In this document: one piece after another, positions 16,024 through 23,706 of the stretch
How positions within the stretch are numbered: the first letter of the stretch is position 1
Layout: the number at the start of each line of letters is the position of its first letter
Source of the DNA: Paracoccaceae bacterium
GTDB lineage: Bacteria > Pseudomonadota > Alphaproteobacteria > Rhodobacterales > Rhodobacteraceae
Direction of reading: 5' to 3'
DNA length: 51,821 bases
NCBI GenBank assembly: GCA_003332035.1
Contig: QOQI01000005.1
Coordinates: 1-51,821 of the forward strand
Notes under the pieces: model-generated
Told to the model about the DNA's origin: nothing
Databases searched by the model: none
What the model saw: only the letters and a program-made list of their open reading frames with translations
Program-made: the position numbers and the translations under genes

Positions 16024-17532
16024 TTGTTTGAGAGTTTATCAGAGCGGCTTTCGGGTGTCTTTGACCGCCTGACCAAGCAAGGTGCTCTATCCGACGATGA
16101 TGTGAAAACAGCTCTCCGTGAAGTTAGAGTAGCTTTATTAGAGGCCGATGTTTCTCTTTCTGTCGCTCGGGATTTTGTTAAAGCTATTCAAGAAAAAGCG
16201 ACAGGCCAAACTGTAACAAAATCAGTTACGCCAGGACAGCAAGTCGTAAAAATAGTGCACGACGAACTCGTACATTTTTTAGCCGGTGAAGATGATCTCG
16301 AAAAACTCAAAATAGACAATCCTCCAGCGCCAATACTAATGGTGGGACTTCAAGGTTCAGGTAAGACGACAACCTCTGCAAAATTAGCAAGCAGATTTAA
16401 GCAAAAAGATGGAAAAAAGGTTTTAATGGCTTCTTTGGACGTTAATCGTCCAGCAGCCATGGAACAGCTTCAGATACTGGGAGCCCAAATCGGTGTTGAT
16501 ACCTTGCCTATCGTTAAAGGGGAAGATCCCTTAGCAATAGCAAAACGAGCTAAAGTACAGGCCGGGCTAGGTGGCTATGATATTTATATACTCGATACAG
16601 CCGGCCGCTTACATATCGACGAAGAGCTAATCGCCCAAGCAGCGGCCGTTAGAGATGTGGCGAACCCTAGAGAAACATTGCTAGTCGTTGATGGATTGAC
16701 GGGGCAGGATGCCGTAAATGTTGCAACTGAATTTGATGATAAAATTGGTGTCAGCGGAGTAGTTTTAACGCGAATGGATGGTGACGGTAGGGGTGGCGCG
16801 GCTTTATCGATGCGTGCAGTTACTGGTAAACCAATACGATTTGTTGGTGTTGGCGAAAAAATAGATGCTTTGGAAACATTCGAACCAGAGAGAGTTGCCG
16901 GCCGTATTCTTGGAATGGGTGACATAGTTTCACTAGTTGAAAAAGCTCAAGAAACCATTGAGGCAGAGCAAGCCCAAAAAATGATGAAACGGTTTCAAAA
17001 AGGTCAATTCAACATGAATGATCTTAGAACACAGCTAGAGCAAATGATGAAAATGGGCGGTGTTGAAAGTATTATGGGTATGATGCCCGGTATGGGGAAA
17101 ATGGCAAAACAAGCATCCGAGAGAGGAATGGATGACACCGTATTTAACAGGCAAATTGCATTAATTAATTCAATGACAAAGAGAGAACGTGCAAACCCTC
17201 AAATTTTACAGGCAAGCAGGAAGAAACGAATAGCTGCCGGTTCCGGAATGGAAGTTAGTGATTTAAATAAATTACTCAAAATGCAAAGGCAAATGTCTGA
17301 CGTGATGAAAAAAATGGGTAAAGGTGGCATGCTTAAACAAGCTATGAGGGGCATGTTCGGAAAAGGAATGCCAGATACGGGCGAACTATCAGGTAAGCTA
17401 GATTCAAAAGCGTTGCAAAAAGCAGCAAAAGATCTTGGAAATTTGACTCCAAATAATATTCCTGGGGGACTTCCAGGATTAGGCGGTGGACAACTACCAC
17501 CTGGACTATCTGGATTTGGTAAAAAGAAATGA
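16024..17532 (+). CDS. ffh: Signal recognition particle protein Ffh
   Basis: GTPase of the SRP, 502 residues, which binds signal sequences of membrane proteins and targets them to FtsY. Order: helical N domain (1-95), G domain with P-loop GLQGSGKTTT (108-117), DTAGRLHIDEEL and TRMDGDGRGG motifs, then the methionine-rich M domain (from about 325; FNMNDLRTQLEQMMKMGG). The tail is rich in Gly and Pro. The start is TTG, supported by the family N-terminus FESLSERLSGVFDRL and by AAGGAG (16012-16017). The stop overlaps the next gene. A structured leader lies upstream. Confidence 0.96.
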   Translation: MFESLSERLSGVFDRLTKQGALSDDDVKTALREVRVALLEADVSLSVARDFVKAIQEKATGQTVTKSVTPGQQVVKIVHDELVHFLAGEDDLEKLKIDNPPAPILMVGLQGSGKTTTSAKLASRFKQKDGKKVLMASLDVNRPAAMEQLQILGAQIGVDTLPIVKGEDPLAIAKRAKVQAGLGGYDIYILDTAGRLHIDEELIAQAAAVRDVANPRETLLVVDGLTGQDAVNVATEFDDKIGVSGVVLTRMDGDGRGGAALSMRAVTGKPIRFVGVGEKIDALETFEPERVAGRILGMGDIVSLVEKAQETIEAEQAQKMMKRFQKGQFNMNDLRTQLEQMMKMGGVESIMGMMPGMGKMAKQASERGMDDTVFNRQIALINSMTKRERANPQILQASRKKRIAAGSGMEVSDLNKLLKMQRQMSDVMKKMGKGGMLKQAMRGMFGKGMPDTGELSGKLDSKALQKAAKDLGNLTPNNIPGGLPGLGGGQLPPGLSGFGKKK

Positions 17533-18056
17533 GCTTAACCAACGCCCCCAGATTGGAGTCAGAGAATCTAATACTTCGCGGACCTGAAAGAAAAGATGCT
17601 GAAGAGGTTATTTCATTTCTTTTGGACGAAAATCGCTCTGAGGGCTTTGGTTCATCACCCGACCGCAACGACGCATGGCGTTGGTTTTCGGTCAATGTAG
17701 GTCACTGGCATTGGCACGGGTACGGATATTTTATGATAGAAACTAAGCTCGGTGAAGTTGCTGGAATGAGTGGAATTTGGAACCCTGAAGGTTGGCCAGA
17801 ACCAGAAATAGGGTGGGCTGTTTTTGATAAATTCGAAGGCAAATCAATTGCCTTCGAAGCAGCATGTAGAGCAAGGCATTGGGCTTATGAAGTGCTTCAA
17901 TTCAAAACACTTACCAGCGGTATAATTCCTGGTAACCAAAGATCCATTAATTTGGCAAAACGCATGGGCGCATATTTTGAACGTTCCTATAAAAATTCAT
18001 TTATGGGTGAGGAAATGCTGTTTCGTCATCCTCAGCCCCATGAGTTAAAAGGATGA
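17529..18056 (+). CDS. GNAT-family N-acetyltransferase
   Basis: Protein of 175 residues resembling RimJ/RimL-type acetyltransferases. It begins with APRLESENLILRGPERKDAE, typical of that group, and later shows GWAVFDKFEGKSIAFEA (the acetyl-CoA binding strand-loop region) and SGIIPGNQRSINLAKRMGA, the usual C-terminal helix of RimJ-like proteins. Substrate unknown; a ribosomal protein or another N-terminus is possible. The ATG overlaps the ffh stop by four bases (ATGA), so the two are translationally coupled. Confidence 0.85.
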   Translation: MSLTNAPRLESENLILRGPERKDAEEVISFLLDENRSEGFGSSPDRNDAWRWFSVNVGHWHWHGYGYFMIETKLGEVAGMSGIWNPEGWPEPEIGWAVFDKFEGKSIAFEAACRARHWAYEVLQFKTLTSGIIPGNQRSINLAKRMGAYFERSYKNSFMGEEMLFRHPQPHELKG

Positions 18057-18107
18057 GTGTTTCACAAATTCGAAATAAAAGATTTAATTTTCTAGGGAGA
18101 CTATTGA

Positions 18108-18404
18108 ATGACTAAATTATCGGAAACAGTCTTAGATGTTCTTCATGACCATAGAGATAGTATAGATCGCCTTGATGCAATTTTAGTTTATACACTTAGC
18201 GAACGTTTTAGACACACAAAAGCTATTGGAAAATTGAAGGCAGAAAACGACTTACTACCTTCCGACCCTGACCGCGAAGCATATCAAATATCTAGACTTG
18301 AGAACCTTGCAGATGAAGCAGGTTTAGATCCAAAATTTGCGAAAAATTTACTAAATTTTATTATCCAGGAAGTAATTCAACACCATAAAAAACATCAACT
18401 TTAA
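18108..18404 (+). CDS. Chorismate mutase, AroQ class
   Basis: All-helical protein of 98 residues. It carries the AroQ pattern: HRDSIDRLDAILVYTLSERF in the first helix, a TKAIGKLKAEN segment with the active-site lysine region, and DREAYQISRLENLADEAGL in the second. The family converts chorismate to prephenate for Phe and Tyr synthesis. The family's usual first arginine near the N-terminus is R16 or R20 here. It lies between the acetyltransferase and rpsP in the same direction, the usual Rhodobacterales place. A ribosome site of GGGAG type precedes the ATG. Confidence 0.88.
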   Translation: MTKLSETVLDVLHDHRDSIDRLDAILVYTLSERFRHTKAIGKLKAENDLLPSDPDREAYQISRLENLADEAGLDPKFAKNLLNFIIQEVIQHHKKHQL

Positions 18405-18444
18405 GGCACTTGCCTGAAAAGCCATTCAAAAAGGAGAATACAAA

Positions 18445-18948
18445 ATGGCCATGAAAATACGTCTTGCTAGAGGCGGCAGTAAGAAACGTCCTTTTTATAG
18501 GATTGTTGCGGCAGATAGCAGAATGCCACGAGACGGACGTTATATAGAGAGATTAGGCACTTATAATCCACTCTTACCAAAAGATAGTGATGAACGAGTT
18601 AAAATGAATGTAGAACGCATTCAATATTGGCTAAGTGAAGGTGCTCAGGTAACCGATCGTGTTTCACGGTTCCTTGAAACTGCGGGGATCCTAGATAAGA
18701 AGGCTCGAAATAATCCACAAAAAGCACTTCCTGGCCAAAAGGCGCAAGACAGAGCGGAAGAAAAAATAGCTAAAGAAAACACGGAAGCCGCAGTTGAAGA
18801 AGCTCCAGCCGAAGAAGCCGCAGCCGAAGAAGCTCCAGCAGAAGAAGCCGCAGTTGAAGAAGCTCCAGCCGAAGAAGCCGCAGTTGAAGAAGCTCCAGCA
18901 GAAGAAGCCCCAGCCGAAAAAGCTCCAGCAGAAGAAGCTAAAGGGTAA
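18445..18948 (+). CDS. rpsP: Ribosomal protein bS16 with long Ala/Glu/Pro tail
   Basis: 30S subunit protein. The core, residues 1-85, contains [20 protein letters not shown] and [13 protein letters not shown] and is normal S16. After a lysine-rich linker, a tail of about 50 residues is made of repeated [10 protein letters not shown] units, giving 167 residues against about 80-90 in most bacteria. The tail is strongly acidic and probably disordered. AAGGAG is well spaced to the first ATG; the second ATG, two codons on, is less likely. rpsP, rimM, trmD and rplS follow in the standard order. Confidence 0.95.
   Translation: MAMKIRLARGGSKKRPFYRIVAADSRMPRDGRYIERLGTYNPLLPKDSDERVKMNVERIQYWLSEGAQVTDRVSRFLETAGILDKKARNNPQKALPGQKAQDRAEEKIAKENTEAAVEEAPAEEAAAEEAPAEEAAVEEAPAEEAAVEEAPAEEAPAEKAPAEEAKG
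18783..18942 (+). repeat. Tandem 30-bp repeat coding the S16 tail
   Basis: About five degenerate copies of a 30-base unit (GAAGAAGCTCCAGC followed by GAAGAAGCCGCAG type half-units) code the ten-residue motif [10 protein letters not shown]. The two 15-base halves are similar, so the unit is itself an internal duplication. Length may vary between strains by slippage in steps of 15 or 30 bases without frameshift. Confidence 0.85.
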
Positions 18949-18963
18949 ACTCGCGCCTTTTTT

Positions 18964-19005
18964 TATAGCGATTGCCATTTGCGATTTAGCAAAACAATCG
19001 CTATA
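18964..19005. terminator. Long inverted repeat downstream of rpsP
   Basis: TATAGCGATTG (18964-18974) and CAATCGCTATA (18995-19005) are perfect 11-bp inverted repeats with a 20-base loop that itself contains another GCGATT. T-rich sequence lies on both sides but no clean T-tract follows. It probably lowers transcription between rpsP and the following genes or protects the rpsP mRNA 3' end. Confidence 0.55.
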
Positions 19006-19048
19006 AAATTCTTTTGAATAATCAAAAGAAAAATATTACACAAACAAA

Positions 19049-19198
19049 ATGATATTCAGACCAGTAAGATTGCTAATAATTGTTGGCATAGCCTTCATAG
19101 CTGGTATCGTATACGAAAAACAAAAATATAAAGAAATATGTGGTGAAGTAGGTGGAACATTCAATGAGTCTATCTGTAAAATCCAAGTTCAAGAGTAA
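19049..19198 (+). CDS. Small single-pass membrane protein (49 residues)
   Basis: A short frame between rpsP and rimM coding MIFRPVRLLIIVGIAFIAGI, then VYEKQKYKEICGEVGGTFNE, and ending in SICKIQVQE. One hydrophobic helix (about 7-22), preceded by two arginines, should place the C-terminus outside the cytoplasm. Two cysteines (about C31 and C43) flank a GGTF turn and could form a disulfide. I recall similar short proteins of the form 'helix - C - GGxW/TF - C' in other Rhodobacterales, but cannot confirm this here. No strong Shine-Dalgarno sequence is visible. Function unknown. Confidence 0.65.
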   Translation: MIFRPVRLLIIVGIAFIAGIVYEKQKYKEICGEVGGTFNESICKIQVQE

Positions 19199-19239
19199 TT
19201 AGATCATTTAATTGAATATCCGCAGTGAGGAATTCACAC

Positions 19240-19743
19240 ATGGGCGAACTTATTTGTGTTGGAGCGGTTGTTGGCGCCTTTGGCATAAAGGGTGAGGTTC
19301 GTTTAAAGAGTTTCACATCTATTCCAGAAACAATAGCCGATTATGCCCCACTATTGACTGAAAAAGGCGAAAAAAAATTCGATATAGTCATTACAGGTGA
19401 GATTAAAAACGGTTTATCAGTACGAATGTCGGGAATAATATCAAAAGAAGACGCAGACAATTTAAAAGGTACAAAGCTATATGTTCCAAGAGAAAGACTA
19501 CCGGAGTTATATGAAGACGAATACTATCATACTGACTTAATTGGTCTGAGTGTTCAAAATTTAGAGGGAGATAATATTGGGAACATTAAATCTGTTTTAA
19601 ATCATGGTGCCTCTGATTTATTAGAAGTTGAAATTAGTAACGAAAAAAACTCTATTTTAATACCGTTTACTCAAAAAATTGTGCCTAAAGTTGATATAAA
19701 AAATTCTATTGTTATTGTTGACCCTCCAAAGGGACTTGTTTGA
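19240..19743 (+). CDS. rimM: Ribosome maturation factor RimM
   Basis: 16S rRNA processing protein, 167 residues, which binds S19 and helps 30S maturation. The N-terminal RimM domain starts with ICVGAVVGAFGIKGEVRLKS and the C-terminal PRC barrel contains YYHTDLIGLSVQ, followed by IKSVLNHGASDLLEV and LIPFTQKIVPKVD. The start at 19240 is chosen because GTGAGG (19225-19230) is at ribosome-site distance; a GTG there would otherwise be an upstream in-frame start. trmD follows within a few bases. Confidence 0.95.
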   Translation: MGELICVGAVVGAFGIKGEVRLKSFTSIPETIADYAPLLTEKGEKKFDIVITGEIKNGLSVRMSGIISKEDADNLKGTKLYVPRERLPELYEDEYYHTDLIGLSVQNLEGDNIGNIKSVLNHGASDLLEVEISNEKNSILIPFTQKIVPKVDIKNSIVIVDPPKGLV

Positions 19744-19745
19744 TA

Positions 19746-20540
19746 ATGCCTGAGAAACACTTATCACATGGTAGAAAATCAATTTCAGCTTCCAGTAAAC
19801 CCGAAGAATTGATGATAAATAGTCCACGCCTTAAGGGTGTATGGACAGTAGATGTGATTACCCTCTATCCTAACTCGTTTCCAGGCGGGTTAAGCGAAAG
19901 TATTATTGGAAGCTCCCTTGAAAAACAAAAATGGGCCCTGGAAACTGTAAATTTGCGGCATTTTGGTATTGGACCCCATAAAAAAGTTGATGATACACCA
20001 GCAGGAGGGGGAGCAGGATTAGTTTTACGGGCAGATGTAATAGAACCTGCTTTAGAGAAAGCAATTTCAAACTCACCCAAAGGAAGACCCTTAGTCTATA
20101 TGTCGCCAAGAGGTAAACGCTTTGACCAAAAGACTGCCCAAAAATGGGCTGCAGGACCAGGCATTATTATTTTATGTGGTAGATTTGAAGGAATTGATGA
20201 GCGTATTCTGAAACGCTATGATATTGAAGAGATATCGTTGGGTGACTTCGTTATGACGGGAGGCGAAATAGCAGCGCAAGCAATGATTGATGCTACTGTT
20301 CGCTTACTGCCAAACGTTCTAGGCAACCCTGAGAGCACGATAGATGAAAGTCATTCGAGGGGTTTACTAGAATATCCGCAATATACCAAGCCAGCAGAGT
20401 GGAAAGATCAAAAAATTCCAGATATTTTATTATCAGGTCATCATCAAAACATTGCAAAATGGCGAATGGATCAGGCGAAAACCAAAACGCAGAAACATAG
20501 ACCTGATCTTTGGAAAGTCTGGAATAAAAGCAAAGATTGA
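19746..20540 (+). CDS. trmD: tRNA (guanine-37-N1)-methyltransferase
   Basis: SPOUT methyltransferase, 264 residues, making m1G37 in tRNAs reading CNN/GGG-type codons and so preventing frameshifts. Visible parts are KKVDDTPAGGGAGLVLRADV, the SAM-knot region YMSPRGKRFDQK, ILCGRFEGIDERI and EEISLGDFVMTGGEIAAQAM. The N-terminal extension with HGRKSISAS is common in Rhodobacterales TrmD. An in-frame TTG at 19740 would overlap the rimM stop; ATG at 19746 is preferred. rplS lies 329 bases further on. Confidence 0.95.
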   Translation: MPEKHLSHGRKSISASSKPEELMINSPRLKGVWTVDVITLYPNSFPGGLSESIIGSSLEKQKWALETVNLRHFGIGPHKKVDDTPAGGGAGLVLRADVIEPALEKAISNSPKGRPLVYMSPRGKRFDQKTAQKWAAGPGIIILCGRFEGIDERILKRYDIEEISLGDFVMTGGEIAAQAMIDATVRLLPNVLGNPESTIDESHSRGLLEYPQYTKPAEWKDQKIPDILLSGHHQNIAKWRMDQAKTKTQKHRPDLWKVWNKSKD

Positions 20541-20869
20541 TCTGTTTTTTATTAAAATTTTTGACCACGGCTGACTACATCACAAAAATAAAATCCCTAC
20601 TCACTTAGCTTGTCACTTCAGTAAAATAAAAAACTTGCCAATCAGCTGTTTTCAATTTAAACGCTGCCCATACTGATAGGTCGACAATAGTTGGTCTTGC
20701 TGAATAATGTATATATATCTCAGATAAATACACATTAGGACTGCAGCAAAAAAAGAAACTGGTTGTAAACTCTTGTGGACCTAATAAAATTAGGGATCCA
20801 AGAAAAAATTAGAGCTCTGAACCAATGAAGTAATAAAACGGAAAAAACCGTGCTTAAAGGAGACTAGCG
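20541..20869 (+). promoter_or_regulatory. Gene-free interval with rplS leader hairpins
   Basis: No gene can be supported here. A possible promoter is TCGACA (20681-20686) with AATAAT (20703-20708), which is weak. In the resulting leader, a hairpin at 20776-20800 pairs TGGACCTAAT with ATTAGG-GA-TCCA around a 3-base loop, with a 2-base bulge. A second small hairpin, ACGG/CCGT, lies at 20838-20851, just before the rplS ribosome site. Ribosomal protein genes are often controlled by such leaders; a role here is inferred. Confidence 0.4.
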
Positions 20870-21250
20870 ATGGATATGATCGCACAAATAGAGGCAGAGC
20901 AAATTGCCTCTTTGAGCAAAGAGATACCAGATTTTAAAGCTGGTGATACAGTTAAAGTGGGTTACAAAGTTACTGAGGGCACTAGATCACGTGTCCAAAA
21001 TTATGAAGGTGTCTGCATAGCACGAAAAAATGGTGTTGGCATTGCAGGTTCATTTACCGTTAGGAAGATATCGTTTGGAGAAGGTGTCGAAAGGGTATTT
21101 CCTCTTTATTCAACTAATATCGAAAGTATAACCGTAGTGCGCCGAGGCCGCGTTAGGAGAGCAAAATTATATTATCTACGGTCACGTCGTGGTAAGTCTG
21201 CTCGTATTGCCGAAGACACTAACTACAAGCCAAAAGCTGCAAAAGAGTAA
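20870..21250 (+). CDS. rplS: Ribosomal protein bL19
   Basis: 50S subunit protein at the interface with 30S, 126 residues. [56 protein letters not shown] and [20 protein letters not shown] are the conserved blocks. AAAGGAG stands seven bases before the ATG. It is separated from trmD by a long leader and followed after 10 bases by rpmE, with which it shares a terminator. Confidence 0.97.
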   Translation: MDMIAQIEAEQIASLSKEIPDFKAGDTVKVGYKVTEGTRSRVQNYEGVCIARKNGVGIAGSFTVRKISFGEGVERVFPLYSTNIESITVVRRGRVRRAKLYYLRSRRGKSARIAEDTNYKPKAAKE

Positions 21251-21260
21251 GGATTAAAAA

Positions 21261-21482
21261 ATGAAAAAAGATATTCATCCTGATTACCATTTCATAAATG
21301 TCAAACTTACAGATGGCTCAGTTATAAAAATGCGCTCAACCTGGGGTAGTGAAGACGAAACTTTGTCTCTTGATATCGACCCAACGGCACATCCAGCGTG
21401 GACGGGCGGCGGCCAACGTTTACTTGACCAGGGTGGCCGCGTATCTAAGTTTAAGAAAAAGTATGAAGGTTTGGGCTTCTGA
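21261..21482 (+). CDS. rpmE: Ribosomal protein bL31, zinc-independent type
   Basis: 50S protein of 73 residues: [20 protein letters not shown], and later [20 protein letters not shown]. The CxxC zinc ribbon of the classical form is missing; there is no cysteine at all, as in the C-minus forms used by many alphaproteobacteria, so it does not bind zinc. Transcribed with rplS and followed by a strong terminator. Confidence 0.95.
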   Translation: MKKDIHPDYHFINVKLTDGSVIKMRSTWGSEDETLSLDIDPTAHPAWTGGGQRLLDQGGRVSKFKKKYEGLGF

Positions 21483-21513
21483 TATTATAAAAGCTACAAA
21501 AGAAGTTTAAACA

Positions 21514-21538
21514 AGCCGCTCCATTGAGCGGCTTTTTA
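21514..21538 (+). terminator. Rho-independent terminator after rpmE
   Basis: AGCCGCT (21514-21520) and AGCGGCT (21527-21533) form a perfect 7-bp GC-rich stem with a 6-base loop, followed directly by TTTTTATTTTT. It ends the rplS-rpmE unit. Confidence 0.9.
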
Positions 21539-21591
21539 TTTTTGAATTACTTTTTGTTCAAACTTAAAAGGATACTAAGGGAGCTTAAACA

Positions 21592-22740
21592 ATTTATAAC
21601 TTAAAACCAGTAGCATCCAAATTATCTCCATGTATTTGGGTTCACGCATCTCAGCCAGATCGTTTCCGCGCGGCTGAACTGTTATGTGTGTATCTTAAGC
21701 AAAAATTACAATCAGAATTTCTATTAACATATGGGGAAGAGTTTATTAGAAAACCTACATCATCATATGATTTTTTAGTTATTGGAAAAATTTCTGACCA
21801 GCTTTCCCATCTGAATTTTTTCAAAAAATATGATCCAAAAGTGATAATTTGTTTAGATGGACCATTACCCTATCTACTAAAGTTAAGAATAAAACAAAAA
21901 AAATACTTGAGTATTTTTGCTGATGCTCGTTCTGAAAATTTACCAAAAAGAAGGTTCAAGATATTTCCAAACTTAAAAAAAACTATATTTAGTAAATTCG
22001 ATTTTGTTTTTACAGAAAATGAAATAGTAGCATCCCAACTGTTCCAAAGTTTAGTAGAAAAACACAAAATCAAAGGAATGGGTCTTTTACAGTCTTCAAT
22101 AGCACCCCTGCCATTTTTAGAAACCGATGCTATTTTCAGTAATTTAAAAGGCAGACCAATGTGGGCTGCCTTAAACATTCATGAACGAGAAATCGAACTT
22201 GTACTTAGGGCGCATCAACAAGTATTGAAGGCAGCTTTTCAATATTGCCTAACCATTTCATTATCTAACCCAAAACTTGAGGGTATTTTGAAAGAGCATT
22301 GTAGCAAGTTAGATTTACGACTGAGTGTTATTGAGGAGAACAAAACTCCTGACGAAGCAACTCAAGTCTATTTTTCAAAACAGCCTGAGGATAATATCAA
22401 GTTCATGAGACTATCACCCGTAGTTTTTTATGGAAACACATTTGCAGTGCTAGATCAGCAAGAAGACCCATTAATCGCTGCAAGCTTATGTTGTGGAATT
22501 CTGCATGGACCAAATACTAGTGAATACTCGATTGAATATCAGGGCCTAAAAAGTGTTAGTGCTGCATTACAGGTCAGGAACAGTAGTGAATTAGCAGCTG
22601 AGCTAAATAAACTTTATTCAGCAGATAAAGCAGCAAAGATGGGCGCAGCGGCACTTGATTTTATTTCTTCTGGTGCTGAGAATACAGATAAAATCGTAGA
22701 ACTTGTTTGTGGATATATAAAACAAAGAGATTTAATATGA
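21592..22740 (+). CDS. Divergent WaaA (Kdo transferase)-family protein with a likely ATT start
   Basis: Relative of 3-deoxy-manno-octulosonate transferase, 382 residues from ATT. Collinear blocks are CIWVHASQPDRFRAAELL (WaaA: HSVSVGE...AA), DPKVIICLDGPLPYL (WaaA: METELWPN), LSIFADARSE (NARLS), RPMWAALNIHEREIELVLRAH (THEGEE..AH) and GILHGPNTSEY (LMGPHTFN). The catalytic Glu of SVGE is replaced (SQPDR, about 20-24) and the ETELWPN motif is lost, as is the N-terminal membrane anchor. The first ATG-type start (GTG at 21688) lies inside the conserved sequence. Upstream the frame stays open only to a stop at 21586, and AAGGGAG (21577-21583) sits eight bases before ATT at 21592. The stop overlaps the lpxK start. 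It is a lipid A/core-related glycosyltransferase by context, activity uncertain. Confidence 0.7.
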   Translation: MYNLKPVASKLSPCIWVHASQPDRFRAAELLCVYLKQKLQSEFLLTYGEEFIRKPTSSYDFLVIGKISDQLSHLNFFKKYDPKVIICLDGPLPYLLKLRIKQKKYLSIFADARSENLPKRRFKIFPNLKKTIFSKFDFVFTENEIVASQLFQSLVEKHKIKGMGLLQSSIAPLPFLETDAIFSNLKGRPMWAALNIHEREIELVLRAHQQVLKAAFQYCLTISLSNPKLEGILKEHCSKLDLRLSVIEENKTPDEATQVYFSKQPEDNIKFMRLSPVVFYGNTFAVLDQQEDPLIAASLCCGILHGPNTSEYSIEYQGLKSVSAALQVRNSSELAAELNKLYSADKAAKMGAAALDFISSGAENTDKIVELVCGYIKQRDLI

Positions 22741-23696
22741 AAGCTCCGCAATTTTGGTATGAGCCTAATACTTGGAAGGCAAAATTTTTATATCCATTAG
22801 GGTACTTTTATAACCTATTAACCTTGCTACGCGGAAAATTAGCAAAACCCCAAAGTTATAGCTGCTTGACCATATGCATTGGTAATTTAAATGTTGGAGG
22901 CACAGGCAAAACACCGACGACAATAGCCTTGGCACAGCACTTCTTAAAAAAGGGACTACAAGTACACGTTGTTTCACGTGGCTATAAAGGAAAATTTCAG
23001 GGAACGTTTTTAGTAGATCCGCAAAAGCATAAATCCGACGAAGTGGGTGATGAACCCCTTTTAATGTCAGAATTCACATCGGTATGGGTTTCAAATAAAA
23101 GAAAAAATGGAATAGCAGCCGCCGAAAACGCCGGTGCACAAATAGTTTTATTAGACGATGGGTTTCAGGATCCCAGTTTTCACAAAGATTTTTCACTTAT
23201 TGTTGTTGATGGAGAAAAAGGCTTTGGAAATAAAAAATGCATGCCGGCAGGACCGCTACGAGAAAATATTGTCCAAGGTTTTAAACGCGCTGACGCGCTA
23301 GTTATTGTGGGACAAAGAATATATAAATTTGATACTTTTCCAACGCATCTTAAGATTATTCACTCAACATTAAAACCCATTGAGACTGGTATGAATTGGA
23401 AAGAGGGAAAATATTTAGCATTTGCTGGGATAGCTGATCCTAGCAAATTTTTCAAAACTCTTCGATCACTTGGTGCTAATTTAATTGATTGCGTGGCATT
23501 AAGCGATCATCAAAAGCTTGATGGACAAGTTTTAAAAAGATTGGAACGTAAAGCGAATTCAGCGCATGCGCAATTAGTGACTACCGAAAAGGATGCCGTA
23601 CGGCTATCAAATACCTTTCGCAAAAAAGTACTATCACTTCCCGTAAGGATTGAGTTTGATGATAAAAATGAGCTTGAAAATCTTTTTAATATTTAA
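22737..23696 (+). CDS. lpxK: Tetraacyldisaccharide 4'-kinase
   Basis: Membrane-associated kinase of lipid A synthesis, 319 residues, phosphorylating the 4' position of the tetraacyl disaccharide. The N-terminus MKAPQFWYEPNTWKAKFLYP is typical. A short hydrophobic helix follows, then Walker A GNLNVGGTGKTPTT (about 47-60). LLDDGFQDPSFHKDFSLIVV is the conserved DDGFQ motif, and LVTTEKDAVRL lies near the end. ATG overlaps the preceding stop (ATGA), so a longer frame from 22707 is rejected. Coupled to the WaaA-like gene, a pairing also common in roseobacters. Confidence 0.94.
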   Translation: MKAPQFWYEPNTWKAKFLYPLGYFYNLLTLLRGKLAKPQSYSCLTICIGNLNVGGTGKTPTTIALAQHFLKKGLQVHVVSRGYKGKFQGTFLVDPQKHKSDEVGDEPLLMSEFTSVWVSNKRKNGIAAAENAGAQIVLLDDGFQDPSFHKDFSLIVVDGEKGFGNKKCMPAGPLRENIVQGFKRADALVIVGQRIYKFDTFPTHLKIIHSTLKPIETGMNWKEGKYLAFAGIADPSKFFKTLRSLGANLIDCVALSDHQKLDGQVLKRLERKANSAHAQLVTTEKDAVRLSNTFRKKVLSLPVRIEFDDKNELENLFNI

Positions 23697-23706
23697 TCAG
23701 TAGATC

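Noticed and set aside
18691-18978. 95-codon Cys/Phe/Trp-rich frame antisense to rpsP
   Set aside because: It is produced by the repeated Ala/Glu codons of the S16 tail read backwards; low complexity with no ribosome site.
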